From Didymella arachidicola (Eukaryota; Ascomycota; Dothideomycetes; Pleosporales; Didymellaceae): DNA of 64,000 nucleotides. The first letter of the stretch is position 1, and each line of letters opens with the position of its first letter. Under the pieces are notes generated by a model. The model worked only from the letters and a program-made list of their open reading frames with translations. It did no database searches and was not told the origin of the DNA. Below are positions 1-12,029 of the stretch, one piece after another. The translations under genes were made by a program, and so were the position numbers. The stretch covers positions 1,884,076 through 1,948,075 of the forward strand of contig CM049993.1 in assembly GCA_016630955.3 (NCBI GenBank), in the 5' to 3' direction.

Positions 1-640
1 ATCTCCTAGGCCCTTGTGGCCTTGTCCATACACCTAATGCAACCCTTCTCCGCCAGAAGATGCCGTAGTCTCGGTAATAGGGTTGCCTGCCAAAGGCGGG
101 CCAATAGTCCATGACCGCGAGCGCGTGCTGCGGTATGTGGAACAACATGACGTCTTCAAGTGCAAATGATTTCGATTGCTATCGACCTGCTCGGAAATTT
201 CCACAGGAGATCCTTCGGAACAATCTTGTAGACACTGCGGAATAGGCAGTCATCATCCTTCGCAAAAGTCGACGTCGATGAGACTTTTGCCGAAGGTCTT
301 GATCGAGTGACGCTGCATCCATTACGACGTGAAACAAGAATCTTTTACCCTCATCGATGGATAATCATGGTATGTAAAATACAAACCACTCGCAAGCAAG
401 CCGGTCAGTCTGCCTGTAGGCGCCGCCTTGCCTGATTTTAGTGCATACTACAAGTCCTTGGTTTACAATGCGTTAGTATTGGAAGGTCGGTAATTCTACA
501 CCCGATTGTACCACAGGTGGCAGTGTTAAGCATCTTGAATTTCAATCATGCTCTTCCACAATCAAGTCGAATGCTATGATGATGAATTGGACTCTGCCAG
601 AGTCTGAGATTTCTATTTACGGAGTAGTTAAAACCCAAAA
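1..640. other. No gene identified at left edge
   Basis: No convincing coding frame or RNA gene is visible here. It is the 3' flank of the neighbouring minus-strand hydrolase gene. Any gene further left lies outside the window. Confidence 0.4.
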
Positions 641-2771
641 TCACTGCTCAGGAAGAGCAACCACCGGTACAATGATCTTTGAGTCATACTTGCCACCGAA
701 ATGAATTGTATGCTGACCCTCGTTCAAGTTCTCAAGCTTCGTGTCGATATGACTGGGGAAATCTGTGCTTGTATCGATGAAACCTTGAACTCGGAACAGC
801 AGGCCCTCTCCGGCTTCAAAATGGATACCCATGGGCCAAAGTGAGATCTCGAGTTTGACAATCTCACCTCGGGGTACCTTTTCCTCCTTATCATGTGGAT
901 GATAAGGAATGAGGGGAGTGCTAAGCTCGGGGACCTGCGCGCGATGGGAAGCCCGGAGAATACCAGTTGGTCCAGTGTACTGTTGCAGCCATATCGTCAG
1001 CGTATACTCCCCGATTTATGACATAATTACTTACCTTGACTGTCTGCGCCATTGGAACATCGTGTTGCGTGTTTACTCCTTCAGGAAGACTCTCCCATGG
1101 AACATTGACGTGCTCCAGTACCTCTCCACTCTTGCTCAGCTTGCGTATAGAGACATAGACATCCATGTCATCTTTGTCCTTGCTGGACATCCAAAGCTCT
1201 GCTTTGGAATGACCGACAAGAGTGGTTGCCTTGTCGAAGGTCAGCACAAACTCAGATGGCTTTGATTGGTAGCTATTCGCATAATGGGCGACAGAAGCCT
1301 CGTTGGCTTGGGGTGAGGTGCTCAGCTTCGAAGAATCCTGGAGGTAGAGGCTACGATACTCAGTCGACGGAACGGGATAGTCGGCGAATGGTACATCCAA
1401 CTTTGGGCCCTGTTGCCTGGGTTAGCTACTCGTCCAAAAACTTCCTCCGGTTCAACGTACAGGCTCAAAGCGATTGCCATATGTGAGGATAGAAACCCTA
1501 GCGATGGGCGTCTTCTCCCACCCATTGTCGATGCCTTTCAAATAGTGGTCGAAGAACTTTTGCAAGTCATCAACGTATCTGGGAGTATAAAGGTCGAACC
1601 ACTCCTGAGTTGCATGGAAGCGGATCCACTTGTCCTTCGACCCAGCTTTCTTCCAGCCTCTTACTGTTCCAGCGCCATGATTTCCCGAAGAATAGCTTGC
1701 GAGCGCATATATCGGTATCGTGATATCACTTGTATCATACACCTTGTCCTCCCAGTACTTGTTAAAAAGGGGCCACTTGTCCAGAGCTGTGCTGATATCT
1801 TCCCGACGATTCCGACCGCGAATTGTCTTGTTGAAAATGAACGAGGCAAAGCTGACTTTGGGTACGCCACCGCGGCAGATAAGGTCACGGTATTTGTCTG
1901 TGAACCCCTCCCAGGGTGCGATGCACTTGAGTGAAGGTGGTTTCTCGATGGCGGTCGTCCACTGCTCTGTAGCCAACCAGGAGTTGCCAGCCATGCTGAT
2001 AGCACCGCTACACCACGGCTGAGCAGCGATGAATTCGACTGTGTCGTAACCATCCACGCCTAAGTGATGTCAGCTTTGCAGTGTCAAAACATCTAACCCG
2101 ATGGACAAATAGCTTACCCATTTGACTTCCTTCGATGTATAAATCTCCTTCGCTGTCCCAGGTACCTCGTATGTCAACGTTGACAATCGCATAGCCCCGA
2201 GGACACCATTCTACAGGGTCTGGCCTGATATGCTAGGTTAATCTACTTCTTTCAGTGCATTTCGAATGAACATTCTCACCCTTCAAACTTTTCCAAACCT
2301 GAAGTAGCGCTTTCAGGTAGTCCCAGCCGAAAAGGAATGTTGTCGAAGATGCGAAAGCCTTTTTGCAGTAAAATCAGTAGGTTGCCTATAACTCCCGGCG
2401 TCAATGTTATTCACACACCTTTGCCATACTTGCCGTACGGACTGACTGCCAGTATAGCCGGGACTTTGGTATCTGTAGCAGGCCTGAACACGTCACAGAG
2501 GATCTAGCACATCACGTCAGAAATTGTTCCAGTTGGATTCGGAACCTAAACTCACTTTGACTCCGTCTCGGAGCGTAATAGTCACATCTTCATCAAAGAT
2601 GATCTTTTCATGCACAGGACGCCTGCCCTCACCAAATGTCCAGCCCACAGGAAGCGTTTTCGTGTTTCTGGTTTGCTTTTTGTATGGATACATGTTTGTC
2701 TCATCTTCCGGGGAGACAGCACGGGTCCATGGGATTGGCAAGCCCCCAAATTCAAGCTTTGGTCCTGCCAT
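641..2771 (-). CDS. CocE/NonD family alpha/beta hydrolase (X-Pro dipeptidyl-peptidase-like)
   Basis: Seven exons on the minus strand rejoin into one frame. They run from ATG at 2771 (MAGPKLEF), through RDGVK/ILCDVFRP, the YGKYGKG segment, PRGYAIVNVDIRGTWDSEG, and a long exon at 1452-2057, to a stop at 641. All introns are short with GT-AG ends, for example one between EP and GPKLDVPF near 1450-1412 and one after QTVK near 1035-980. The MRDGV-like N-terminus, the RG..SEG segment and the nucleophile elbow GNSW (in MAGNSWLATEQW) are typical of fungal CocE/NonD hydrolases. The C-terminal part is the jelly-roll region (KLEISLWPMGIHFEAGEG). Members cleave esters or amides of small molecules, and the substrate cannot be read from sequence. 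No premature stop was found. Its promoter region holds three copies of the cluster palindrome. Confidence 0.85.
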
Positions 2772-2906
2772 AATGATATAACAACACAACAACGGTAGAC
2801 GATCTTTGGCAGTGATTCAGTACAGGCTTAAAAATGCCTCAGAAATGGTGCTTGCACCAGTTGTGACAATGTACATTAATTTATATCACCTACGAGCCTA
2901 GCTTGA

Positions 2907-2989
2907 TTCCGCGGCTCCCTGGCAGCTGCAGTGTCCTCGTAATTGTATAGCCTGTTCCGCGGTTACCTGAAGGCTAGCCTTCCGCGGAA
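2907..2989. promoter_or_regulatory. Three TTCCGCGG palindromic sites upstream of the CocE-type hydrolase
   Basis: TTCCGCGGCT (2907-2916), TTCCGCGGTT (2955-2964) and the perfect palindrome TTCCGCGGAA (2980-2989) lie in the gap before the hydrolase start at 2771. The CCG/CGG half-sites resemble targets of fungal Zn2Cys6 regulators. The same motif recurs upstream of all the other cluster genes. Confidence 0.6.
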
Positions 2990-3256
2990 CGTATGAGTAA
3001 TCTTAATGTTAGGGCTCCCTACGCGATTAGTCTAGCTTACATATCTTTCAAACCTAATTTTAGACGACGGTAACAAATTTACATCAAACATTTCTCAGAA
3101 ATAGATGAACGTAGGTTGGATTTGTCTAGTAGTATTTATGATGGGTCTAAGAGAAGATTCGAATGCCTTGATGCTATCGAAAGTCTTTCGTGTGTGCAAC
3201 AGCTTCTAAAACAAGATGGGCTATTCCTCACCAGACAATTTGATTGTTTCAATCCG

Positions 3257-5196
3257 TCACTTTATGCGATCTGTTATGCGAGCATCTAGCAGCGCAGATA
3301 CACCATCTTGAACAGCATTCACAGCTTCGGGCAGCAATCGTGCTAGCTCTTCAACAGTGCTGGCTCGTCCCGCCCATGATTTGCCTCCCGATGCACCCTT
3401 CGCAATGGTTGAATAGTCTGGGTTCGGCGAAAATGAAATGTTCAGTTCTTCGTTGCTGACCCCGGACCCTAATCCATCCGGGTGGACAAGAAGTAATGAT
3501 TTCCGGGGCGCATTCCAACCTGGGAAGATCTTTAGTCAGTCCAGATCTTTCAATACTGCTTCTCAAGGTAGGGGTTTGGTATGACTCACCGTTGTTGTTG
3601 AGAACTATAGTTAGCACTGGAATCTCATATCTCTGCGCTATCCAGTAAACACTGGCAGGAATAGAAAAGAGAAAGCAGCCATCGCCAATGATCTGGCAGA
3701 CGAACTTGCCTTTGCCACCGTGACGGGCGTCAGTCGCTAGTTTGATACCAAGAGCTGCACCACCTGACCAACCTAAACCCCCCGCGCCTGCACCGAAGAC
3801 ACTTCCTGGCAATACTGCCTGTAGTTGATCGGCCACGGTGAAAGAATTGGTGACGGCTTCGATAACCCATATTGTATCTGACGGACACACCTTGCGGACT
3901 TGTTGCACCAGAAAGCCACAACCAAACGAGCTGTCTGGGTTCGGTAGAGCCTGTGAAGCAATTGTCTCTAATTTGTGTCTATACGACACTTGCAGGGCTG
4001 ACCAGCGATTGGAATAATCTTGTTGGTTTGCGGTAATTCGATCGTGCAGCTCAGTCTTCAAGTGCTGGATGACCTGGCTAATGGATATCTTGCTGTTAAC
4101 GCGGCAGCGCAGGATTGCATCGATGTAGAAGAGTGGCATCTGTAGTTTCAGAGGGTCGACATCGAAATGAATAATCTTAGTTCCTTTCGCAGGTTTGCAC
4201 TGAGTATTGATCCAAGGTACATCGCAGTCGATGACAAGTATTAAATCGGCTGTGCGAATGGCGTCCTCTGATCCATACCGTACACTTAGCCAACCGGGAT
4301 GATCTGCGGGAAAGCAGAGGTCTGAACCACAGGTATCGAGAACACGTAGACCCTTGACAGTGTCTGCCAACTTCACGAGCAAAGGTACTACAGCAGTATC
4401 TCGTCCAGAATAGCCGGTGACGACGAGAGGCTCCCGAGCAGAAACCAAAGCTTCAGCAATAAGCTCCAGTTGCTTTGGTGTCAGGCCACCAAGCTCTACA
4501 GAGGTCCAAAACTCCTGTTGAATCTCGTAGGGCTCGATAACTTCTTCCATAACCTCGCGCACTCCTTGCAGGTAGACTGGGCCTCGAGGCTCGCTGGTAG
4601 CAATGCTTAACGCACGGTTGACCATCTGCTTGATGTTTCTCCCTTTCCTTAGTTCAGCGCTATAGCGACAATACTGAGCTACGATCGCCTTCTGGTCCGG
4701 AACATCTTGTAGCCAGTGAATGAATTCAGTCCTACTTCCGCGATATTCGCCTTCCAGAGTGCATGGAGAGAGACCAGCGAAGATGAGCACAGGCGCGCGA
4801 CCGACACTAGCATTATGCACGGCACAGCCCATTGCTTGTGTCCCTACGTCAACGTGTACAACGACGGCTTGAGGCTCTCCCGTGAGTCGAGCATAGCCGT
4901 CTGCCATCGATAGTGCCACCATTTCACTCGGGCAAGTGACAAATTTGAGGAAGCTCTCTGGCCTCTCGCGCTGGCCTTTGACCATTGCCTCCATAATAGC
5001 GGGATGATCTGATCCCAGGTTTACGAAGCAATATCGCACTCCAGCCTAGAAATAGGGTCAGCAGAGCAATAAGTGGCCTTCGGTGTCGTGAGTAGATACT
5101 CACCGCCCATAGCGCCTCGAAGAATGCTGATGACGCTGTGTATTCCCTGTGTGCATAATCAGCATACTGCGCTTTGCTAGTTTTGAGGTTTCTCAC
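3257..5196 (-). CDS. Thiamine diphosphate-dependent enzyme (acetolactate synthase / benzoylformate decarboxylase-like)
   Basis: Three exons. The first ends ...EALWA, an intron at about 5103-5046 follows, then AGVRYCFVNLGSDHP, and a last short intron near 3590-3522 joins VLNNNG to WNAPRKSLLLVHP. The stop is at 3257. The N-terminal PYR domain has the cofactor-activating Glu in CPSEMVALSMADGYAR. The central TH3 domain carries the paired DxxDP-like segments. The C-terminal PP domain has the GDG...NN Mg/ThDP motif (IIGDG...LNNN). The family covers carboligases and 2-oxo acid decarboxylases, so substrate specificity is not assignable. The initiator codon is unresolved: the open frame begins at a GTG near 5196 directly after a stop, so a small upstream exon is likely. 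It shares a divergent promoter with the gene at 5644. Confidence 0.85.
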
Positions 5197-5430
5197 ATAT
5201 TGCTATACAAGTCAGAGATTCTCTAGCATGTGTTTTGCGAGGGAAGCAGATTCGTCCGCGTTATAATATAGAAGCTTTGTCAGGATGACTATGCTGAAAT
5301 CGATGTCGTACCGGTCTACAAGGGCGGTGCTTAAAGCCTGCAGGCGACCAAGAATGTTTTCATTAATTGGTTAGTCTTTGAATATATCAAGCGCGGACCC
5401 GTGCGACCGGAGCCTCGCGGCGAGGAACGG

Positions 5431-5476
5431 TTCCGCGGAATCGGGCACTTCCGCAGATCCGACTTCTTCCGCGGCC
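5431..5476. promoter_or_regulatory. Palindromic sites in a bidirectional promoter
   Basis: A perfect TTCCGCGGAA (5431-5440), a degenerate TTCCGCAGAT (5449-5458) and TTCCGCGGCC (5467-5476) lie between the ThDP enzyme (minus) and the alpha/beta hydrolase (plus). The position suits co-control of both genes. Confidence 0.6.
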
Positions 5477-5643
5477 ACTAGCGCCTGCGGTGTGCTCGTC
5501 GAGAACGAGACATAAACTGACAAGGCCTATTGAGACTCAAACATTAAATTTCAAAGCCTGACTACCAATTCGACTTCCTAACACTTTACACCAACATACT
5601 CTTGTATTGTTCTTTCCTAATCACCAGAGAATATTCCGCAGAT

Positions 5644-6716
5644 ATGACACGCGTTGATTATGTCTTCAAGACTGTCACGTACGGCGAGCAGCCAGTGAAC
5701 CTGACAGCCACTGTGTATCTGCCCGCAGATACTAGCTCAGTGAAGGGAATTGGTGAGCTTCTACACAATTTCTGTAATTAACCTTACGCATCCACACTGA
5801 CTTGAGCTTCAAGCCCTGTATTTTCACGGAGGCGGCTATGTAGTAGGGAGCCGGACAATGCTCCCTAGTGCACATATCGATGCATTGAACGAGGCAGGAT
5901 TGATCGCTGTGGCTTCAGACTATCGCCTCTGCCCGACCATCTCTGTCGTTGACGGTCCGGTCGCCGATTCCGTAGCTGCATACGACTGGGCGCAGAATGA
6001 TCTCCCAGCGTTACTCGAGAAAGACCATAGTGTCCGAGTGAACGGAAAGGACATTGTCACTCTTGGTCACTCGTGTGGTGGAGGTCTCGCATTGTTGATG
6101 GTCAGTAGCAGTCTTCAAAATGAAAGAAAAGCTGACGACTAATGTTCTCATGCGCGAGTAGGCGTCTTGCCCTCAACCCCCGAAAGCCATCTTGGATCTG
6201 TTCGGCTTCAAATACCTCCGCGACCCCTTTTACCACACTGCAACTGCGACGCCAGCCCCCGCTGGCGCACCATCTCCACCTTCTGCGGAGTTCATTGACC
6301 AAGTCTTCCAGCAAATCCCTCCGCCATTGGCTGCACCTCCTCCATTTGGTCCTAAAGGATTGGACCTAAGCACGCCTCGCGGGGCTTATCTCATCTCATC
6401 AATTAGGAAAGGTACTCAGTTTGATAGAATAATCGCTGAAGACGAGTACGATCGTGTGGATCCAGCAAAATTATTAGAAAACCCCAAATTTCCACCCACA
6501 GTTTTCGTCCAGGGTACGGCGGACACCGTTGTTGATGAAAAGTTCGCTCGATGGGCTCACACTGTTCTGCAGAAGAACAATGTACCGACTGAGCTGTACA
6601 TTGTCGAAGGGGCAGCTCACGGCTTTGATGCGAAGTTGAAGCGAGAGGATGCTGCGTATACGCCCATCCAGAAAAGCATTGATTTCTTGGCACAGCACGT
6701 AGCAGACAGTGAATAA
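5644..6716 (+). CDS. Alpha/beta hydrolase, hormone-sensitive-lipase/esterase type
   Basis: Three exons: 5644-5752, 5814-6100 and 6162-6716. Phases match at both introns and the frame is uninterrupted. The oxyanion-hole motif HGGG (ALYFHGGGYVVGS), the nucleophile elbow GHSCG, the acid region GTADTVVDEK and the catalytic His in EGAAHGF are in the order expected for the HSL/carboxylesterase branch of the alpha/beta hydrolase fold. It probably hydrolyses a small ester, and the lack of a signal peptide suggests a cytosolic location. A proline-rich stretch (TATPAPAGAPSPPS) lies in the cap region. It is divergently transcribed from the ThDP enzyme across about 450 bp containing the shared palindrome. 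Confidence 0.85.
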
Positions 6717-6896
6717 ATAACGTATGACCCTTCTTTTCATTGGTAGTAAACAAAGTATAGTAAATTAGTGCCATTTCTAGCGATCAAATCGAGAACGCAG
6801 AAACATAAGCCAACCCGTAGTAACAACGAATATTTCCTGTGCACGAACACATGTCTGACATGGCGCGCAATCTTAGAGATGGTGAAGAGTGCGAAC

Positions 6897-8898
6897 CTAT
6901 TCGCCCATTTCCCTGTCAAAATTCCAGTCGGCATACCGTATGACTCGCCAATTGAACGTGGCATGGCGAATCTGCTTGCCCCAGATATACAGTGGAATCC
7001 ACAAGGCCAGGATGACGAAGCTGAAACTCGCCATGGCCGCAAATGCCCCTGCATAGCCATCCTTTTCAACCCATGGGTTTGCGTAAAATGACATAAGAAA
7101 TGTAATAAAGGCTGCATCGCTTGTCAGTTGAGAATACTGGAAAACGTGAGATAGGAGATCAGCGGATGACTTACACTTGAAGATCCGGGCATAGCTGCGC
7201 AGTACGCGGCTGGAACCGAGTAGGATGACTAAACTAAACTAAAACTAAACTTACACTTGAAGGCAACTTGGCTCACCACAACCTCGCCAGCAATAGGCCT
7301 GTAGCAGTCAATTGTGTAGACAACGCTGATGCCAATCGGCGCATTGCTCCCAAGTGAGACTACAGCAGCAATGTCAGTGAGCTTCTCTTCTACTATGCGC
7401 GTGCCGGGTTGGAAACTCACACAAAAAAATGCCTAAGGTAGGAACAATCCAGTGCGTCTCGTAATGGATACCGAGGCCATATAGAAGAAGGGATCCTGGA
7501 TATGCGATCATGGCGATGCTAACAGCGGGAAGACGCATCTCTGGTTCCCGAATGCCACCATTCTTCGACGTTGCGCGATTGGCTAGCCAGTCGGAGAATT
7601 GGCCCCCAAATGGAGCGCCGATAATGTTTCCTATAAGGCTCGCAATCCATACCAGACCTGTCTGCCAAGTTGTAAAATGGTAAACCTGTGAGAAAGCGGT
7701 TGCACTCGTAGTGCTCATAACAACGAAAATGCCGATTCCTATGCCAAAAGACACAGTTGACCAAAGGACAGGGGGTAATAACAGAACCACAATGGGCCGG
7801 AAGGCAATCTTTCAGATTGATTCGGTAGTGAGAGGAGAAGTGTTGAAGGCCGTCAGCTGCGTGAATGTTATCTTCGGGGGTATGGTTTCCGAGACCACAT
7901 GCTCCTCCTGAGATGTAGCTGCGGCAACTTCTTTTTTATCCAACAGCTCTGAATGTCTCTCTGTAGAGTCGGCGGCTCTTTCGAATGCAGTTTCCGGCAT
8001 TGTGAAAAAGATCAAAAGTGTCGTAGCCAGCACGAGACCTGAGTTCAGATAGTGGAACGATCTCCAGGTCTCAGAGATTGACATAAGCCCAGCAATTAAT
8101 GATCCTAGTAAGGCACCCGCCTAAAGCGCTGCTGAATAAATTCTAAAATAATGGTTAGTCATCCTGCATTATGGTAATGGCGCACAAAGAGCTCGCTTAC
8201 GCTATCATGACCCCCCGTTCGTGAAGGAAACATATGTCCGCAATAGTCATGGGGGCGATACACTCAGCACCGCCAGCAAACCATGCTGCTAGAATCCTCG
8301 ATGCCAGTAGGCTACCGTAAGAGGTAGCTCGGGCTGACCAGATGGAACAGAGGCCAAAGACTAGGAACATGGAAACATATACTGCTCGACGGCCATATTT
8401 GATGGCGATTGGGACCCACAGAATATTTGCAACGCCAGCAGCCAAACTGGCAGTTGAGAAGAGCAAGGCTGCATTCGTGATACCGGAAGTGAATGCCGAC
8501 ATTGATGCAAGCGTTAGACTGGCAGGATTATTGGGATTGGGCGGATACGCCCCATAAAGGTCGATGACGATTGAGACGATAAGAATCGAGGGACCAGCGC
8601 AGAAGAAGTTAACCCAAGTCAAGGCGACACATGTAAGAATAGCCACGTAGAGCTTGTAAGCCTTTGACCTTTGTGGAGACGAGTTAGTCGTGAGGCAAGT
8701 TGAAGATGCATTGAGTTGACGCGATGGGCAGACCTACCAGTTTAGAGGATCATTGGGATCAGATGAAGGCTGAGGCACAAGTAAAATGGCACCCGTGTCT
8801 TGATCATGGAGTTGCACCCGTCCATGCGTGTGTGTAGGACGATTGAGGTCTGTTGTATTACTTGGGCCGTTGTGCCCGTCTTCATGATGCCGAACCAT
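6897..8898 (-). pseudogene. MFS transporter (DHA1-like) with in-frame stops
   Basis: The start at 8898 (MVRHHEDGHNG) leads to the classic fungal DPNDPLNW motif just before transmembrane helix 1. Exons at 8738-8898 and 8202-8668 and one from 8142 downward encode successive hydrophobic helices, including the MFS loop (IKYGRRAVY) and a second half (RPIVVLLLPPVLWS, GAPFGGQFSDWLANR, PIGISVVYTIDCYR). It ends REMGE at 6897. Two stops interrupt the otherwise homologous frame: TAG at 8121-8123 (in YSAAL*AGALLG) and TGA at 7812-7814 (in TTESI*KIAFRP). Both are one transition away from sense codons. Exon boundaries near 7170-7260 are also unclear. It would have been the transporter of the cluster. Assembly error or recoding is less likely but not excluded. 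Confidence 0.7.
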
Positions 8899-9071
8899 TA
8901 TTTCGATAATAACTTTGGCGAATGTATATGAATTCAAGAAAGCTAGAAAAAGTGACTGCGATACAAAGGGCAGGGTATATCGTTCTTCAGGGACAGTGAT
9001 GTGCAAGGATATGCATTTTGCGGGGTTTTAGCGGGCGATCTAAACGGTGGTCTCAGTCGGAATTTAACGAT

Positions 9072-9451
9072 TTCCGCGGACAACCATGCACTCCACAGTA
9101 TCGATAGTGCCCTGGAAGTTTATGCCTGCTCACCCATCGACTCTTTTCGATCATGCTACTGACTACGTTACCATGTAATAAGCTTGAGCAACAGAATCGA
9201 AGCTCTCACTATGCCCCAGAGTGGAGTCTATAACATCGAGTACTACCGCAGTAGAGATAAAAGAAAGCTTATGCCACACGGCAAAGACCCCTCAAAGTTG
9301 CTAGAGTGTGCGGAAACTACCGGCTACGAAAATCCATGAGGACCAGTCTTTTGTTTCGGGATCTGCATGACGACGAGCTAGCAGCAAGGGTGCATTGCGG
9401 TTCCTCTGTCCCACGACAACCTCACTGTTCTTTCGTTCACAACCCGCGGAA
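9072..9451. promoter_or_regulatory. TTCCGCGGA-type sites upstream of the MFS gene
   Basis: TTCCGCGGAC at 9072-9081, about 175 bp upstream of the transporter start, and CCGCGGAA at 9444-9451. Confidence 0.45.
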
Positions 9452-9600
9452 ACTATATCGGTAACATCGAAGTTGCCGTATTCTGAACTCAAAACACTTT
9501 CCTGCGCTATAGCGTAGCCTACATGTAGTGGCTGGACTGTAGAGATGGTAACATTTCATCTGACAGGACAGCTCGGGCGATGCCTTGGTAACCTTGGTAT

Positions 9601-9621
9601 TGATTGATTGATTGATTGATT
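9601..9621. repeat. TGAT microsatellite
   Basis: Five tandem TGAT units in the intergenic region. Confidence 0.9.
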
Positions 9622-10197
9622 TAATTTATCGTCACTACTGAGTGCAAACGTGGGGTACTATGGACGGGCCAAGCTGTGGATTTATGGTTGCCGTCCTACC
9701 TCAGAAGGCCTCTCTTGGTATAATCAGGCGCTTTCCATGCGATGTATTGTAGAGCTCGCCCACCTTTTGGGGGTCTGCTACCTGGTATTTTCGAGCCTAT
9801 AGCAGTGCTAAAGATGTGGTTTCAGTGTGGAAGTATTAACGAATGATAAGGAGGGGCCGTGAGGCCCCTGTGGTTTTTTTGAGAGCTGCTTCGAAACAAA
9901 CACATCTATCCCACTTATCATCCTTTCTGATACATCCAATACACTTCGGTACAACATCAGGTAAAATACACTGACATTTTGGGGTGTAAAAAAAACAGAA
10001 GAAAGACTGCAATAGCAAGTGTTTTTATATAGCAATTATATCTATGCTCGACAGTCAAGTGCCGACTGTTAAGGAAGTTCTGTTCCTGTCAACGTTCGTT
10101 TATTGTTATCTCAGCGCTACGAGTCTTCTATACCCGTCGTTCGTGTTGTACAGGGGCTGGCCGAGGGTGGCGTCCCAAAACGGTAATGTGACCAGAA

Positions 10198-10244
10198 TTC
10201 CGCGGAAAGCTCCGCATCAAACCACTTTCACACTTTCCGCGGGC
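10198..10244. promoter_or_regulatory. Palindromic sites upstream of the dioxygenase
   Basis: A perfect TTCCGCGGAA (10198-10207) and TTCCGCGGGC (10235-10244) lie 165-210 bp upstream of the ATG at 10410. Confidence 0.6.
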
Positions 10245-10409
10245 CCCTACACTTGTGATGCGAGCACATTGGGGACACTCCGGAACTTGACAACAGCGTA
10301 TTTCAGGGCATTCTCCAGCACAATGCAACCTGCGCATAAACCCATCTAAATTCCTGTTCGTGGCCATTCTCAAGCACGAACAGACCACCCATTACCACAC
10401 CAAATCACG

Positions 10410-12029
10410 ATGGCAACGCTAGGCGCAGAGATTGTGCACCCTATCTCCGAAGCACAGGCTGAAACGAGCCAGCATAAAAGCCGCTTTGGGCTTCATTCGC
10501 CATGGGAGCAATACTATCATCCTATCGACACGTTTGCTCAGGGCCGTTTTGAATGCGAACTAGACGAGGTGGTTGTCTTCGGTGAGATCCCAAAAGAGAT
10601 CAGTGGGACGTGGTACCGCATACTGGTCGATCCTCACTTTGTACCGTATGAAAATGTTCCTTATGTGGATGGCGATGGGCATATCTGTGCTTTCCGGATT
10701 CAAGACGGGAAGATATCTATGAAGATCAAATACGTCCACACAGAGAGATGGCTTCTAGAGCGAAAAGCTGGTCGTCGTCTCTTCGGCAACTACAGAAATC
10801 CATTCGACAACCACCCATGCGTGCGGTATGCAAACGACAGTACTGCCAACACCAATATCATCTACTGGGGCGGCGACATCCTGGCATTGGCAGAAAGGGG
10901 TCTCCCTTATGCCATTGATCCAGATACCTTGGAAACGAGGGGTCCAGATCCATATGGCGGTCAAGTAGCTGCAAAGACCTTCGCAGCCCATCCCAAAGTC
11001 GATCCCCACAAGAATGAGCTGGTCACCTGGAGTTACGCTGCAAAGGGCCTCAGTACTCTAGATATATGTACTTACTCAGTTGATCCCACTGGACGTATTC
11101 ACAACGAAGCCTGGTTCAAGCAGGATCTGCATGGTTGGCCACATGATGGTTGGATCACCGACAACTGGATCGTTCTTTCGAACATGCCTTTCGGCGTCAA
11201 CTCTGACGAGGTTATGAAAGCTGGAGGGGACTACTGGAAATTCATGCCCGATCAGCCGTCCGAATTCCTGGTCATGCCACGCTACGCAAACAAGCCGGCT
11301 CTTCCAGGCTGGAAAGCTGGTGAAATGCGCAAGTACACCGCACCGCACGGTCTAATCATCCATACAGGAAATGGATGGGAAGAAGAAGATGGAATACTGA
11401 AACTCGAAAGTCATTTTCTCAACATCAATGTCTTTCATTTCTGGAACCCGGAGGGTTATAAGGGTCCTCCAGGAGGACCCAATGGTGGCTGGGATCGCTG
11501 GACCGTAGATCTTTCTAAACCAAGTGGAACTGCCTTACCGCCAGCCGAAAGACTGATGGAGGGGATCCTGGATTTTCCCATTTTCGACGAGCGAATGACC
11601 GCGCGAAAGACCAAGATCATTTATGTTGGTGGCATGGCGGCACCCAAAGGTTCCAACGCCCCTCGCTTCAATTCGATCATTAAGTTGAACACTGAAACGG
11701 GAGAGAGGGCGAAATTCTATACTGACATCGACGGTAGCGTCAGTGAGCCGGCCTACATTCCTAGGGGACCTGATTGTGAAGAAGGTGATGGCTGGCTCAT
11801 TTTCTACACCAAGAGAGACTCAAGCCCCAAAGGGGAGCTTGTCATTCTTGACTGCAACGATTTCTCGAAGCCGATTGCCATAGCCGTACTACCTTTCCCA
11901 ACGAAGAACCAGGTTCACGGGAATTGGGTACCAAACCCGCATCCTTGGAAGCCACTTCCGTTGTTGTCGGGGCCTATCAAAGATATCACCCCTAGCACAA
12001 AGTACTCACAGCTGAATAGAACTAGCTAA
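10410..12029 (+). CDS. Carotenoid oxygenase family dioxygenase (carotenoid / lignostilbene cleavage type)
   Basis: Intronless gene of 539 residues, the usual size for the RPE65/CCD family. The four iron-binding histidines can be placed at H194 (FAAHPKVD), H245 (GWPHDGW), H313 or H318 (PHGLIIHTG) and H503 (QVHGNW). Family signatures include DGDGH near residue 89 and the EPAYIPR segment. Such enzymes cleave a C=C bond of carotenoids, apocarotenoids or stilbenes with O2 using Fe(II). Sequence alone does not separate these substrates. The next gene is a P450 in the same orientation and the promoter has two cluster palindromes. The frame is intact. Confidence 0.9.
   Translation: MATLGAEIVHPISEAQAETSQHKSRFGLHSPWEQYYHPIDTFAQGRFECELDEVVVFGEIPKEISGTWYRILVDPHFVPYENVPYVDGDGHICAFRIQDGKISMKIKYVHTERWLLERKAGRRLFGNYRNPFDNHPCVRYANDSTANTNIIYWGGDILALAERGLPYAIDPDTLETRGPDPYGGQVAAKTFAAHPKVDPHKNELVTWSYAAKGLSTLDICTYSVDPTGRIHNEAWFKQDLHGWPHDGWITDNWIVLSNMPFGVNSDEVMKAGGDYWKFMPDQPSEFLVMPRYANKPALPGWKAGEMRKYTAPHGLIIHTGNGWEEEDGILKLESHFLNINVFHFWNPEGYKGPPGGPNGGWDRWTVDLSKPSGTALPPAERLMEGILDFPIFDERMTARKTKIIYVGGMAAPKGSNAPRFNSIIKLNTETGERAKFYTDIDGSVSEPAYIPRGPDCEEGDGWLIFYTKRDSSPKGELVILDCNDFSKPIAIAVLPFPTKNQVHGNWVPNPHPWKPLPLLSGPIKDITPSTKYSQLNRTS

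Larger units (their letters stand above)
8899..10409. other. Intergenic region between transporter and dioxygenase
   Basis: About 1.5 kb without a supportable gene. It contains palindromic sites at 9072-9081 and 9444-9451 on the transporter side, 10198-10207 and 10235-10244 on the dioxygenase side, and a TGAT microsatellite at 9601-9621. Confidence 0.5.

Noticed and set aside
9846..9882. Hairpin GGGGCC...GGCCCC followed by a T run, like a bacterial terminator
   Set aside because: The genome is clearly fungal. Rho-independent termination is not used there, and no gene ends nearby.
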